Shown: positions 1 to 12,457, counted from the stretch's first letter. The stretch is DNA of 64,000 nucleotides from Roridomyces roridus (GCA_029378245.1 JARKIF010000011.1:496001-560000), one strand, 5' to 3'. The notes: generated by a model not told the origin, from the letters alone. Numbers and translations: made by a program.

Positions 1-482
1 ACCCCAACATCTCGCTCAACGCGGTATGCGGACCATGATCAATTTAACCACGAACCGCCTTCCACCGAACTTCTGGTGAGATCTCATGATTAAGTGATGA
101 CCATTAACTATGAATTTCGAGTTCCTCACCCAGTTATACCGCTCCTTTGTGGGGTTGTGTGCTCAGAGCGTGTCCTCCGGACCCCGAGCTTCTGGAGACT
201 CTGGTTGAAGCTGAAAAATCCTCGGCAATTAGTGCTCCTGAACGCTCCTTCAACGATTCGAACATCTACAATGCTGTAGAGTGGCTCGAGGTACGCGATT
301 ACCTCTCCACCAGGCCGATGAAACTCAATTATTATCACGATCAGACCTTCTCCGAACCTCCGCTCGAGCTAATTGAACGTATCCGACGGCTCTCGCCGAG
401 AAATGTAGCATCCTCGAACTCTGTGGTGAATGCAGATCTTGAAGATTTTTGGGCTCGATGGAAAGAGAGGACAGGATGGTAG
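1..482 (+). CDS. 3' end of an unrecognised gene (partial)
   Basis: An open frame runs to a TAG at 480-482 and encodes about 100 charged residues ending in ...EDFWARWKERTGW. The part from about 180 onward (PELLETLVEAEKSS) has a protein-like composition. The 5' part is cut by the window edge and there is no ATG in a good place, so this may be the last exon of a longer gene. I do not recognise the family. It could also be a chance open frame. Confidence 0.3.
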
Positions 483-633
483 ACAGAATTGCGGCGGTAC
501 GGAGTGGAGCTCCTTGTTCTCCTTATCCTGGCTCCGAGTCTTATGGTGAAATTAGCAGTATTGGGTATATTATATGTACATGCATTCACATAAAAGTATC
601 GCCCCATCAAACTTTGCCATGCAGATCCTAGTC

Positions 634-2656
634 TCAGACGTCTCCCGAAATCAAAGCGACAGCCCTCTCTGACCTGGGTTTCACCACACAGTCAAACGGC
701 TTCGTGTGACTAACAAATATATCAGTCAAACGAAACCTCAGGCAAAGCAAAAACTCACCTGATCGTTCCCTGCGTATTTTCATGCACCGGAAGTGGTCCC
801 TCCGCCGGTAGAATATCAAACACGGAGAGCGTCATCGCGACACACATGAACAGCGACGCCTCGGCGAGCTCCCGGCCGGGACACACACGCCGCCCGAATC
901 CGAAGCACGCGCTCCGCGGGTCGGGCTGCGGCGGGGAAGTCAAGTACCGCGTGGGATCGAAAGTCGCAGGCTGGGGATATACTTCCGGGTTGTTCATCAT
1001 GGACCACAGATTGCCGATGATGATGGTGCCCTTGGGAATTAGGTAGCCGTCAACAACGGCGTCTTCCATGGCTGCATGTGGCACGCCTGATGAGCTGTGA
1101 GTATAGGGTTTCCCCGCAGACAAGGACGGGAAAAATAATCACCCAAGGGCGCGACACTATGCCACCGAAGAAGTTCCGTTACCATGGCGGATACGTAGGG
1201 CAGTTGATTGCGGTCGGCAACGCGCGGCAAGCGAGCACCGTGGAGCAGCGCATCAATCTCGGCCTGTCCTCTCCGCTGCACCTCTGGAGCAAAATCAAAT
1301 CAGTGTGGAGCGCGTAATAGAATTCAATTGACAGACCTGGAGATCGAACCATCGCTAAAAAGAAAGCATACAGCGAAGCAGCCGTGGTATCAGCCCCACC
1401 TGAACACCGCGTCAATCAATACACGGTGAATGGAAGGGTGTGGGACGCTTACCTCCATAAAGGGAAGCAGCCGTGTACTTTACATCGCGTACATCCTCTG
1501 GCGACATCTTTTCTTCGTCTTCGAGAAGACTGGAAACGAAGGAAACGGGCGCGGAGCCAGCGGCCATCTGTCGGCGGACGAACCCATAGGGCTCCTCAAC
1601 CATGCGTTGTGTGTCCCGGGCCCAGGCGCGCGCGGTCCGTTTGAACGGGGCCAATAGTTCCGGGATGTACAATAACGCGGGAAAGACGTCGACGAGGAAT
1701 GCACCTGGACAAAATTAAAGTTCATTGACGCCCACAAACGAAGGAACATACCAGGGCTCGTGGCAACATTGAAATTGTCGTTGGCCTTCTCGATGAGAGA
1801 AACAAACGGATCGTCCTGTTCCTGCACTTCGATTCCGTATGTTATTCTGAGAATTATTGCACCTGTCAACCTGACGATTCGATGAATGGATGAACCAAAC
1901 AAAAGACAAGAAGCAAGGTGAGCTCACTTGCGGAGATAGCCGTCGATCGCTTTCGAACTGGGGTTCAACAATAGGCGCTTCATCAATTTCTGGTTTTCTG
2001 CTTCGATAAGAGAGACGTAGGGTCTCAATCTATAAATGAATGAGACAAAGAGGCGGGAAGACAACCGAAAAGACGCACACCGCGGGAGTTCCTAGTAGCC
2101 TAGCAAAATATTTGCGATACGTGCGGAATCGGGGTCCGTGGCTAACGTAGAATGAGGCCAGAACCGACGAAAAAATAACATGAAACGTACGCGATCAAAA
2201 CCAAAGTCTGGTCATACCCCACGAGCTCCCCGGCCATCGGAAGGCGCGGGCGTGTGCTAAAGACCGAGCCCTTGGTCGTGTCCATCTCCTCCAGCGCCGA
2301 CACCGAGTTGAGAATAACGATGGGCTGTCCCAGCAGCGTCACCGAGCACATTCGGCCTAACCGAGTCAAGTTAACAGACGTCGAAGAGCGGGCGCACAGG
2401 GACCCACCGTATTTTCTGCCCCACTCGGCGAAGGTGCGCCATTCGGCCACGGATGGCATGTCGAGGACATTCTGAACAAAGTGCAACTTCAGTGTTCGGG
2501 CCAAGCACGAGCGGGGGAGATGGGTCTAACACCTATCACGGGCAACCCCGAGGGCCCAGGCGGAAGTCTTGCCCGCTCCTTCCGGAGGAATTGGCGGAGG
2601 AGGAGTAACGAGAGGACGCCTGCGGCGAGGACGAGGGTCGTAGAGGATGACCCCAT
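634..2656 (-). CDS. cytochrome P450 monooxygenase
   Basis: Heme-thiolate monooxygenase anchored in the ER membrane; substrate unknown. The ATG at 2656 starts MGSSSTTLVLAAGVLSLLLL, a membrane anchor, followed by the proline hinge LPPGPSGLPVIG. After about nine short introns the I-helix reads GGADTTAASLYAFFLAM (about 1355-1415). The K-helix ELLRWHS (the family ExxR) is near 1150. The heme loop FGFGRRVCPGRELAE, with the cysteine ligand, is near 870-910. The C-terminus follows the usual pattern FDCVVKPRSERAVALI and stops at 634. One clear intron runs from about 1335 to 1279 and joins VRSP to EVQRRGQ in frame. All joints I checked keep frame, so the gene looks intact. The pattern is that of the large basidiomycete group often named O-methylsterigmatocystin oxidoreductase-like; I do not assign a CYP family. 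Confidence 0.88.
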
Positions 2657-2720
2657 GAGCAGGAGGGAGCGGGAGAGAAAGAGCCGTGCGGGCCCCGGTC
2701 TTAGACTTGAGCCTACTTGA

Positions 2721-3012
2721 GCCCACTGTGGGCGCCGACGTGATCAATGTGGCTGTTCTTGAGTGGGCCGTTGTCACCGGGAGCAATCCTAGTGGGGAAA
2801 CAGACTCTCAAGCACACCAGGGGCCCTGCTTGCGCTGGGCGATGAATCATGATCCATTTAAGCCCCCTGTGGGCGCCGATATCAATGTACTTGTTCTTGG
2901 GTTACCTGGCCGGTGTCACCATCGCGGGAGCAATCCTAGTGGGGAAACAGACTCTCAAGCACACCAGGGTCCCCGCTTGGAGGCGCTCTGCGATGACCAC
3001 TGTGGGCGCAGC
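2721..3012. repeat. 141-bp tandem duplication upstream of the P450
   Basis: Two imperfect units start at 2721 and 2862, each beginning GCCC(A/C)CTGTGGGCGCCGA. Each contains the same block GCAATCCTAGTGGGGAAACA followed by GACTCTCAAGCACACCAGGG. A third unit is only begun (CACTGTGGGCGCAG, about 2999-3012). It lies between the start of the minus-strand P450 and the plus-strand DUF6534 gene, so it may sit in their shared promoter region. It is not recognisable as a mobile element. Confidence 0.75.
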
Positions 3013-3237
3013 ATTTCTTCCATGTGCGCTGTAAATGAAGTCAAAGCTATCTTGGTTCACCGATGCTGAGATCCGTAACAAAATTAACTTGCAGGGACCG
3101 CACTAAACCCACGCCGATGGGAAAGTCAGGATTCTCTTGCTTCCTGCCGTAAATTTCGTGGATGCACTTGATTGTGCATATGAAGCGGCCCCACAGAACG
3201 ACACCGGTCAGGCAACTCCCTCTTCCCTTCAACCACC

Positions 3238-5268
3238 ATGACCACCGCGGCCACGCTCAATCCAGGTGCCCCGCTGGACAATACGTGCGTCCTAACATCG
3301 TTTTTGAGCACAAAAAGTGACGCTACTCAGGATGGGGAGCATGCTCCTTGGTGTGATCTTTTCCGCGGTGCTGTACGGAATTAGCGCACTGCAGGCCTTG
3401 TTCTACTTCACGCGATACGGTCGCGACCCCTTCTATCTTCGAGTCCTGGTGAGCCGATCCGTCTTCCTGCACGAAAATCTCTGCTGAGTGCATCCCAGGT
3501 GGCAACCACCCTCTTCCTTGACACGGTGCACCTCGCATTCGTGACTCATACCGGTACGCCTCAAACCTCAACCGCTCGCGTGCCCGAAGGCTAACAAATG
3601 CGTCAAGTATATCACTACCTGATCGTGAACTACTAGTCCGTGGAGTGATATCTCCTGGACGTCGGCTAATGTTTTCCAGCAATCGTGACGCGCTGCAGCT
3701 CATGGTCTGGTCCGTGTTGAAGATTTTATCTCTGCTACGTTGGAACTCACTCGTCTTCAGGAGCGTATCGGTGCGTGGCTGCTCGTTAGCGCCTCTGCCC
3801 CGTAAATACTCATGGAGGTTTATTCTCGTCAGCTGGAGGCGCTGCCAACTGTAAGTCCCACGTCAAGTTGCAACAAGGGCATATGCTCGGTGCTCACATC
3901 CGTTAGGGCATCACCGCCGGCCTCGTTCAATCGTGTGTGGACTTTATTACCCCGTTGAGCGTCCACCCAACATCAGTTTAGTTTCTACGCGTATCGAGTT
4001 TGGAAGCTGAGCCACCGGAATCTGATACTTACGGGATCGATCATGGCTCTTGTTATGGCTACCGCTGGTGAGTTGTCTTTCCAGCAGAATAGCTTTCCCA
4101 TTGAAATACTGGACAGGATGCGGTACTGGTGCGTAAGCGTTCATTTTCCAGACGGCGCTGACAATTTCAACCAGCCTGGGTGGTCCTCGCGTAGGTCCTA
4201 TCTTCCCCGCTCAGTATTCATGTTGAGCCCATTTTCAGGTTACAAGCGACTACATATGAGCATCTTCTCCGAATGACGGTGCGTTTTGGAAACATTGTGA
4301 TACCGTTCTTTTTTGACATCCCCCTCAGCCGCTGACAATCACAATCAATGCACTCTCCACCGGCGCGGATCTCATTATTACAGGGACACTGTGTATCATG
4401 CTTCATTACACACGTCCTGCGTCCTTGACGTGCGTGTTTCCCCTGGTCTTACAGTTGAATTAACACCGTTTTCAGAACCGAAACCATGATCAACAAACTG
4501 GTACGGCGGGCTCATACAACCTAGCCCACACTAGCTGACGAACGATAGATCCTGTTCACAATCAATACGGGACTGTGAGGTTCTGATCTGACTACACATT
4601 CGGCTGCTGATTCAATTCGATATCTCAGCTTGACGAGGTCAGTCAATCCGAGCCTCGAAATAAACGTGTGCTTATTCGACAACAGTTGTTGTGCGGTCGC
4701 TTCCCTCATCTCAGTACGACTTGCTCTCCCTCTTTCACTTGCCGCTCACAATAATCCAGCTCATTCTATCAAGAAACACCCTCATTTACGCATTGTTCTA
4801 TTTCTGCATCGGCCGGCGTATGTCGTTCATACCCGCTCATTCAAAACACACTACTGACGAGACGTGTTTGAAGTATACTCCAACGCCCTGCTCGCGAGCC
4901 TGAACGCGCGGAGCGTCATCCGGGGTAGAATCAACGACGTCGACACCAACTTCCGTGACATCAAGTACCCCAACTCCGGCTCTGGATCGCGTGCCGGCGG
5001 CACGATTTCACGGAATGTATTCGTGCACCAAGCTTCGACGATGGATCCGCACGAGTTGTCCATCCATATCAAGCGGGAAACGCATATGTACGGGGACGCG
5101 TCGTCGGACGATAAGGGTGGCGTGTCGCCGTCGGACGACAAGGCAAGTATCGTCCAGGTTATAGTTCCATTTCGATGCTCAACGGTTCTCTCAGCGCGGA
5201 AATGCCTCGACTGCGACATTCATTCGAGAGACATAGGGCCAGCTGTGGGGTTCAAAGCCGCAGCATAA
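3238..5268 (+). CDS. DUF6534-type seven-helix membrane protein
   Basis: Multi-pass membrane protein of unknown function, a family greatly expanded in Agaricomycetes. ATG at 3238 (MTTAATLNPGAPLDNT), then an intron to 3330. The next exons give GSMLLGVIFSAVLYG and FYFTRYGRDPFYLRVL, LFLDTVHLAFVTHT, SFYAYRVWKLSHRN with LILTGSIMALVMA, ALSTGADLIITGTLC, RNTLIYALFYFCIGR and finally VYSNALLASLNARSVIRG. This is the standard order of DUF6534 blocks. At least seven short GT-AG introns are needed and all the joints I checked keep frame. The hydrophilic cytoplasmic tail runs to a TAA at 5266-5268. A late intron near 5140 could change the last residues. Confidence 0.82.
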
Positions 5269-5416
5269 AATTGACCCAGCACTGGGTTACTGATATTTAC
5301 CCTACTGTATTTCTGCACGTCCATTCTTTGTACTTATCACACTCGCAATATACCATCGGAGCATATCATTTACCTTCCAGATTTCTGCGCAACCAGTGAT
5401 CCTTACTGTTTACTCA

Positions 5417-6924
5417 CTATCCTGTCACTCCAATGACCACCTTCCCCACATGCGTCTGACTGGCCAAATAGCGAAACTGCCGCCGGTGCCTCCTCGAACG
5501 GAAAAACCCGTGGGTCCAGGTAAGGGTGGACGCCATGTGCCTCGATGAATTTGTTTGCCTCGTGGAATCTGTACCGTTCCATAGTCAATACAGCGCTGCT
5601 GCTGCGGGATTCAAGTCCAAATTGAGTGACCCACCGATGCATCCCACCGATAACAACTCCACGCATGCAGACGTGTCTCATGATCGCGAGGATGGGAAGT
5701 TGTTCCAGGTCGACTGCGGTGTGCTGGATGTATCAGTCTCGGATAGGCCAGACGCGAGGCAAGAGAGCTGGCTCACCACCATCGTTCCGACGAGTTGAAC
5801 CCATCCGCCAAAGGCGCACGCTTTCACGGACTGAACGAGGGTCGCTGGGCCGCCGATCTGAGGGAGAACAATCTCAGACTGCCGGCCAGAAATGAATACA
5901 CGGAACTCACGTCAATGACCACATCCGCTCCTTTTCCGTCCGTCTATTCGGATAAGAGTATGGAATATGATGCAGCTCGAATGCACGCACGATCTTCATA
6001 ACCTCTTCATCCACCTTGGGCGTCCGCGCATAATTAATGGTATGCTGGACGCCCAGCTTAACCCCAACCGTTAGCTTCTCGTCGGACGAAGAGGTGAGAA
6101 TGACGATGGCGCCGGCAGCGACGGCCAGCTGTAGCGCCATTCTGTGAATCCGTAGTTATGTCATTCTTCACTTGTTTAGACCAGCGCACGTACATGGAAA
6201 CACCCGAAGTGCCTTGGACGAGGACGACATCCCCACGTTTGACTGGTACAGACCCAAAGAGCGCCGAGTACGCGGTGAGGCCCGCGCATGGTAGAGTAGC
6301 CGCTTCGCGGTACGATAGATGATTCGGGAAGCGAACTAATCTCTGCGGCTTCACACCAACATGAAATCAAGACAAAAGCCTTTGAGGAAGGTCACTTACA
6401 TCGGCTTCGAAGACCTTGAACTGAGTCAGCACCCCGTCAATCTCCGCTCCGAGGTCGCCGAAGACGAATTCGGGGGTGACAAAGTTGGCGCACACACGAT
6501 CGCCGACAGAGAATTGGGTAGGGTCGACGGACGATCCGACGGCCACGATCTCTCCGGCCATGTCTGAGCATGGTGCGAGTCCGGATGGGATTCTGTGGTT
6601 CTGCTATGTAGCATCGTGGGCCGACTTTCAGTGTAAAGACGCAAGGTTTCGGGTATTTCCCATTGACCACCATGAGATCACGATACTATCGCCCGGGCGC
6701 ACTAAGGAGATGAAATTGAGACCGGTGTGGGAGAGCCGCACCTGGAGCGAAACTGCATGGAATTTAACCAGCACTTGAGAAGGCCCGGGATTCGGCCTTG
6801 GGACCTCGGTGAGTGTCAGGGACTCTGGGCCGTTGAACTGTCAATGCAACAAGGGGGCTGAGCGTGCGCTATTGGCAAGGTAGTGGATGACTCTACTAAC
6901 CTCGTTCAGTCTGTACTCAAGCAT
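5417..6924 (-). CDS. MDR-family alcohol dehydrogenase / quinone oxidoreductase, frameshifted at the C-terminus
   Basis: Cytosolic NAD(P)H-dependent oxidoreductase of the medium-chain family. The ATG at 6924 begins MLEYRLNE. After an intron come FNGPESLTLTEVPRPNPG, YRDLMVVNGKYP, MAGEIVAVGSSVDPTQFSVG and DRVCANFVTPEF. Then LPCAGLTAYSALFG and VLVQGTSGVSMLALQLAVAA form the nucleotide-binding region; it is followed by GADVVID. Exons end in VFPFEEAPAA. Here the frame breaks: the family's closing segment RYLASQTHVGKVVIGVTG lies one frame over and stops at 5417, while the frame actually open runs on to 5403. A single extra base near 5478-5480 explains this. It is either a recent mutation or a sequencing error. 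Confidence 0.78.
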
Positions 6925-7191
6925 GGTAAGTAGCCGTGGAAGGAAAGATGACTCGTTCACCCGGGCCCCGTGGGGTCGGTTGTCTCTGGTAGAAATCGAC
7001 GGCCGGGAGCGGGTCGCGGAACACGGAATGGACGCAATTCTATTGGGCGACGGCCTATCCCGCGCCGGCTCTAACCAAAAGGTTGGCGGCATAAGAAAAT
7101 TGGCATCTTGGAAGAACGAGATCCATCGTTGACCGAGAAATCGTGGATCCGAAGTGGTGGGAAGAAGCAAGTGCTTTCATGATCACGTGGC

Positions 7192-8781
7192 ATGTCATCA
7201 AATTATCTTGCTTCCTCCCACCACGCGACAATGAGACCCGCTGAATTGCGCTTCCAGTTGACGCAGATCGAAGCTCAGATTTTCAAATTAGAATCTGAAC
7301 TGACACTCTTGCAGGCCGAACGACAGCGAATCCACCGCAAACTCGCCGATGTCGTGTATCCCGTCCTCGAGCTTCCGGACGAGATTACTTCCGAAATCTT
7401 CGTTCGGTACGTAGGGGAAGCTCCGAACGAAGTCTTCCTGCCCTACTCGGACGACTACCCACCTCCGATTCCCAGTCCAGTCGTTCTCGCCAGCGTTTGT
7501 TCGTTGTGGAGGAACGTCGCGCTCTCTACCCCATCCTTATGGACGTATTTCTATCACTGCCCTAGCCAACGTCCGAGTCCTCGACCCATTATGCATCTTA
7601 TAGACGCAATGGAAAAGTGGCTCTCTCGCACGGGTCAACTCCCGTTGCATCTACACATCGAGCTGCCGGAAGCAGGGACGCCAGAACGCGAACAGATGTT
7701 GGACCTCATCAGTCGGCACTCTTCACACTGGGGAGTCCTCGATCTGGCGTCAACAATACCCATTATATTCCCTCCCAGCATTGAAGGCCCCCTCCGTTGC
7801 CTCACCCGATTTTCGCTCCGCATTGATGAACCGGACAATAGCGACCTCCCCGCTTTGCCACTTGCCCCACATGTACATGCTGTACATCTCGTTGGGGTCA
7901 GATACATGGATTGGTCCACGGCCATCCCGTGGTCACAACTCACGACGCTTCGGGTGCAAGAAATAGGCTTGGGGGAGTTTCTGTCCGCCCTCGAGCAAGC
8001 CCAGAACCTCGAAGTTCTCGGCTTCACGTCCTGCCGGAGGCTATCGGATATTATCACTTCCCCAGCCCGACTCCTTCCTCGCATCCACACCCTCGATCTA
8101 GGGCCGGAGGGTGGGCACGAGATCGTCCCGCATCTCATCCTCCCAGCGCTCAATAAACTTCGTTTACAGGCCATCGAGCCCGAGTACCCAGCACCCATAC
8201 AGGAGCTCATAGCTCGATCGGGGTGCACGCCCACGACGCTCAACCTGGACGTGCATGATTGGCGTGACGTGCAGGAGATTGACGAGTTGTTGCTGTCGGT
8301 CCCAACCACTCGGCACCTCGAGCTAAATTGCGATGATACGGAGCCTACGCTGGAGGATTTCACGAATCTTTTCGATGCGATAGCTGGATCCGGTGATGAC
8401 GCTGTATACCTCCCTGCTCTCACGTCGTTCCAAATAAACAACTGCACCACGAGGATACGACTACCGCCCTTCGTTCGGATGCTGGCAGCAAGGAGGAATG
8501 GAGGGGAGTCTGTGGCACAACTTGAACTCTTCAAAGTGTCTTTTTCTCAAGAGGCAAGAGTATCAGGTTCAGCCCAGCCCGAGGAAGCTGCCCACCAGAA
8601 AGTCGAAGATCTCCTGGCGCAATTGCGAGACCTACGCGCCGGATGCCTGAAGTTGGACATCCAGTTTGAGACGAAGGGTACGACTCCTTTGAAGAGGTGG
8701 GACAGTGATGAGATTAACGAGAAGATGGTATGTCGTATCTGGCGTGGGGCATTTTTCACTGATTTTGGTTCTGATACGTAG
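7192..8781 (+). CDS. F-box-like protein, 529 aa
   Basis: Probable substrate-recognition subunit of an SCF ubiquitin ligase, of the large Agaricomycete F-box family. It is one exon. An N-terminal coiled coil (LRFQLTQIEAQIFKLESEL, residues about 20-50) leads into the F-box core VVYPVLELPDEITSEIFVRY and SVCSLWRNVALSTPSLW (about 58-115). Leucine-rich repeat-like segments follow (LTTLRV, LHTLDL, LNKLRL types). The ATG at 7192 is the first in frame; the ATG at 7231 (MRPAELRF) is an alternative. Transcription is divergent from the MDR gene with 267 bp between the starts. Confidence 0.8.
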   Translation: MSSNYLASSHHATMRPAELRFQLTQIEAQIFKLESELTLLQAERQRIHRKLADVVYPVLELPDEITSEIFVRYVGEAPNEVFLPYSDDYPPPIPSPVVLASVCSLWRNVALSTPSLWTYFYHCPSQRPSPRPIMHLIDAMEKWLSRTGQLPLHLHIELPEAGTPEREQMLDLISRHSSHWGVLDLASTIPIIFPPSIEGPLRCLTRFSLRIDEPDNSDLPALPLAPHVHAVHLVGVRYMDWSTAIPWSQLTTLRVQEIGLGEFLSALEQAQNLEVLGFTSCRRLSDIITSPARLLPRIHTLDLGPEGGHEIVPHLILPALNKLRLQAIEPEYPAPIQELIARSGCTPTTLNLDVHDWRDVQEIDELLLSVPTTRHLELNCDDTEPTLEDFTNLFDAIAGSGDDAVYLPALTSFQINNCTTRIRLPPFVRMLAARRNGGESVAQLELFKVSFSQEARVSGSAQPEEAAHQKVEDLLAQLRDLRAGCLKLDIQFETKGTTPLKRWDSDEINEKMVCRIWRGAFFTDFGSDT

Positions 8782-9370
8782 ATTGAGGAAATCTATCGCC
8801 CTGTAGACTAGTGCCACGGGTTTCAAAATTCAACAATCCTACTTACCTCATGCACAGAGTTTGCCTGCACGTAGACAAAGTCCGAGAACTCACGCGAGCT
8901 TCCGGCGTTATGTTACTGGCGCCAAGGACCGACTGCTCGTGGCGTTGCAGACCCAGACGCAGATGAAGTCTGACACTGACTGTGACTCCGCGCTCTGTGA
9001 GACGCGCGACATGCACGACTAGGCGGCCTGCGTCCATCTTGTCTCCCGGGAGCTTGTTTGAAGTAACAAGTTGTGGATTTGGAGAGACGGTGCGGGTGGG
9101 TAAACCGTCGAATGAAGTAGCTTGTGTATTATTTCTGTCTCTGGAATGTTATTCTTTCTGTAATGAATCTTTTCGCGGTCAGTTATTGCTATTTCAATTG
9201 CGGATCCGCTAAGCGCGCCCTTGGCACGTGCTCGCGTTGGTATCATGTGACGATGACGTTGCCCTCTTTCCTCCAGCGTTTCCAGAGTCAGACTCGCTCG
9301 CTGCGCTGGCCCGTCTCGTCACCTTCAATGCATCCCTTCGCTAGCTAGCTCATCTCCCTGGGAATCCGCA
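8782..9370. other. intergenic, no gene seen
   Basis: Only short open frames without recognisable motifs. I see no repeat boundary or RNA gene here. Confidence 0.5.
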
Positions 9371-11792
9371 TCCAGACAAGACAGCCTTGAATTGCGATGA
9401 CTCGACCAGCCTTTTGGCATCCCGTCGCTTCCAAAGCCCCACTTTGGCCATTACGCCGTTTATCGTGCTTGCGATGGGTAGTCCCATACTACGATCTCTG
9501 TCTGCGCAGGGCCAACGGCACGTGGCATATCCCCTCCTCTCTTTGCCTCGCTCATGATTTATCAGGATTCAGACCGGCTTACGGTCTCGCTCGCTGAGCC
9601 ACGATCTGAGCTTGCCACTGCCCGGGCTACGTCTTGCAACCTAGTCCAAGTCGTATGTCCCCTCGGTCTATGGTCCGATCCCAAGTTCAATCATTCTAGC
9701 CCCAGCTCATTGTGAGCACGGACGTATATGACGGGCGCTCGAGATGAACACGAGCCTTAGCATGTGCGTCCTGGGAACTTCCCTGTCCGTTCTTTGTCTC
9801 AATTCGACGCTTTAGACGACGCCAGGATCGTGGCAGAAGCCTCGGCCATCTGGAGCAACGCCGACCTCCGACTGGGATTCCATCCTCGCTCTCATCTACT
9901 GCGACGTGGAATGGAGGGTGTGCTGTCCCCGTCGTCGGTGTGTGTGCGAAACTCGCGACGCTGGGTCTACAGTACGTCTATTGTCCTTTCCCCTTATCCT
10001 TGGCCTCACTCCCGTAGTCCAGCGAATCCTCGTCACTCTCACCGCGTACGGATGGATGGTGGCATGCGCTCTTGCCCGCTTCGACGTCGGGTCGAAAATC
10101 CTTCTCCCATGCCCCTGCAGAGTGCCACCCATCATTCCTCGATGTCTGCAGCGTTTCACTCCTCGACGCAGTGGGCACGAACGACGTCAGGGCATGCTTA
10201 CCCCAACTTCGTGGCTTGCCATGTGCTCCTGCTCTCCACTCTCCCGAGTCCCTTCTGGCTTCCCCACCCACTCGGCGCGGGCACGCCGCCATGTCATTGA
10301 TTTGCTGCTCTCTTCCCAAGCGCGATCGCTCAATGCGCATGGACCCATTCGGCAGCTCCCCGCCATCCAAGCCCATCCAGCATCGCCCGCCTCCATGCGT
10401 GTAGGCTCTGGGCGCGGGACGTGAAGCTCCCGAATCCCGATATGCTGCGGGCCGGGTGGCGAATACGAATGCATTGGGACTTGGAACGGCTATACCCTTG
10501 GGGGTGGGAGTGGAGGCTAGTCTCCCACTGGACTGCGGGTCTACCATCTCCCTCGGATGGCGGGGCGTAGGAAAGCATTCATGGGTGGGAATGGTCGGTG
10601 ACGACGGATGTGGAGGTCACTGTAGCCCTCGCGGCTCACGAATCATGCATCCGTGGGGCTGGCGCGGCATTCGGCGAGCACCTTTTGCTACACCTTCGGC
10701 TCCTCCTACATATGTGTTTCCTCTTCCGCGCCATGTGCTCCCACGGCGTCATTACCTCACCATCCTTTCCATCCTCCACTGCCCTACGAGCCTCGGCTCT
10801 CAGCCGCCATCTCCTCGTGCTTACCCGCCACGATGTTCTCCCGCGCCAGGGACCGCTTCAGGGGGAGATGCGATACCGCGGGCGCCACAGGAGGGACCTC
10901 TCCGTCATCTAGATTCACGCTCGGGCACAGTCAGCCTCCGTTAGGCGCAGGAGCTACGCTCCATCACACCCTCGTTGACCTGCCGATACCGACGGATATC
11001 CAGCACCGTTCTGGAAGGCCGTTGCGTACTTGGGGAAGACCCGATCGTGCTTCTCGCATACCGCCTGCGTCATCCTACGCGGGTATCCGTGCCGTAGCGC
11101 GTCCCGTTTCCAGATCGTGGCGTGCGGGAAGGATTTGGCCGCTGGCAAGAGTCAGCCATTGCAGATTGCAGATGGCCCATGGGACGTCGAGGATGCGCCA
11201 CCCTGCGGCCTTCCTTGCGCTTGTGCATGTCGGGCTTCTCATCCTCTTCCACATGCTCAGGGTGCTTGTGTGAAGAGCAGGCAGCAGCACGGCGAGTGCA
11301 GGCCAAGTGCAGGCATCCGAGAATCTCGGTTTTGGCCAGGGTCGGGGATTTGAGGTCGGGCACGCCGGGCTGCGGCCTCGGAGACGACGGGTGTGCCGTG
11401 GCCTGTAGGCTTCTTGGAGATGAGTGCGGAGTGGTGGCAGCTGAGACTGCTGTCGGGACGAGTTTCCATTTCGGGAAGCCGTCCATTCAGAGGTCTGGGG
11501 CGGGCGTGGAAGGCGCAGCTGGCGCATCCTGGGTCTTACCACAGCTATCTCAGCCATCTTCGTCTATACGTGATATGTAATCCCTTGAGAGACGGGAAAT
11601 ACGATACGAGTGTTTGGCATTGTTATTTTCATCTTGATCTCCGACCTCCATGACTGAATTGTGCTCTCGCCAGGCGTCATCGAGGATCTCTGCAGTCGTT
11701 CAATGAGGCTGAGGTGGACGTGTTTCACCTCCCGTCGTATCTGGCTGAACTGCCTTTCCATGATTCGTGTCTCAAACTACCGTGTGATTGCT
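9371..11792. other. GC-rich region without a recognised gene
   Basis: Open frames of 100-200 codons exist on both strands, for example 10653-11273 (+), 11075-11557 (-) and 9978-10547 (-). They are rich in Pro, Ser, Arg, His and Cys, overlap in several frames and show no known motif. This is what stop-poor GC-rich DNA gives by chance. A decayed repeat or an unknown gene cannot be excluded. Confidence 0.4.
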
Positions 11793-11800
11793 TGTGCCTG

Positions 11801-12457
11801 TAGTGCTGGCCAAATATGAATATAATACGCTCGAGGCCGTATTGTATCATATTCATATTGTATTCAGCCTCTGGGGGCCATATTCTATTTGTACTCTATC
11901 ATATTCATATTCTTGCCCCAGAATACAATATATTTTGAGTGTATTTTGAATATATTTTGGGCTCCCTTGAAAGAATTTTGGCCTCAAAACCGGGCTCACC
12001 CATTCCGTACCTGGGGCCCAAAGCAAAGGGCCTTGGTCAACAGGTGTCCCCATGACCACCCAGCCAGCCTGCAAAGCTTCGAACAGTGGGATTTGACCAT
12101 GTGCATCATGATTTGATACCTGATCAGGCCATTTTGATTGATGATGTCCCATCATACCTGCCAAAATATGTCACATCAGACCAGAATTGAAGATGTTGCG
12201 TGTTGGTGATTGATCCAATCAAGATCTGATGTAAATATGAGCGGGCCATCACCCTGCCGGAGCAGAAATTGATTGCCCGGCCGTATTTGAATATAGTTTG
12301 AATATGCTTGAAGCATATTGTATCATATTCATATTGTATTCGTATTTGTATTCAGCTGTATTCATATTCACAAAACACCAGCGGCGCGTATTATATTCAT
12401 ATTTTTCGCCTCGTATTCAAAATATATTTTATCGTACTCATATTGTGGCCAGCACTA
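11801..12457. mobile_element. hAT-type MITE, 657 bp
   Basis: Terminal inverted repeats: left TAGTGCTGGCCA-AATATGA, right (reverse complement) TAGTGCTGGCCACAATATGA. The flanks carry a perfect 8-bp target-site duplication TGTGCCTG at 11793-11800 and 12458-12465. An 8-bp duplication plus a TAGNG terminus is diagnostic of the hAT superfamily. The interior is AT-rich, has no transposase, and holds subterminal direct repeats (ATTGTATCATATTCATATTG near 11841 and 12317). It ends only 34 bp before the ATG of the next F-box gene, so it now makes up most of that gene's upstream region. Confidence 0.9.

Noticed and set aside
7635..8534. 299-codon minus-strand frame
   Set aside because: Exact antisense of the F-box gene at 7192; composition is that of a shadow frame.
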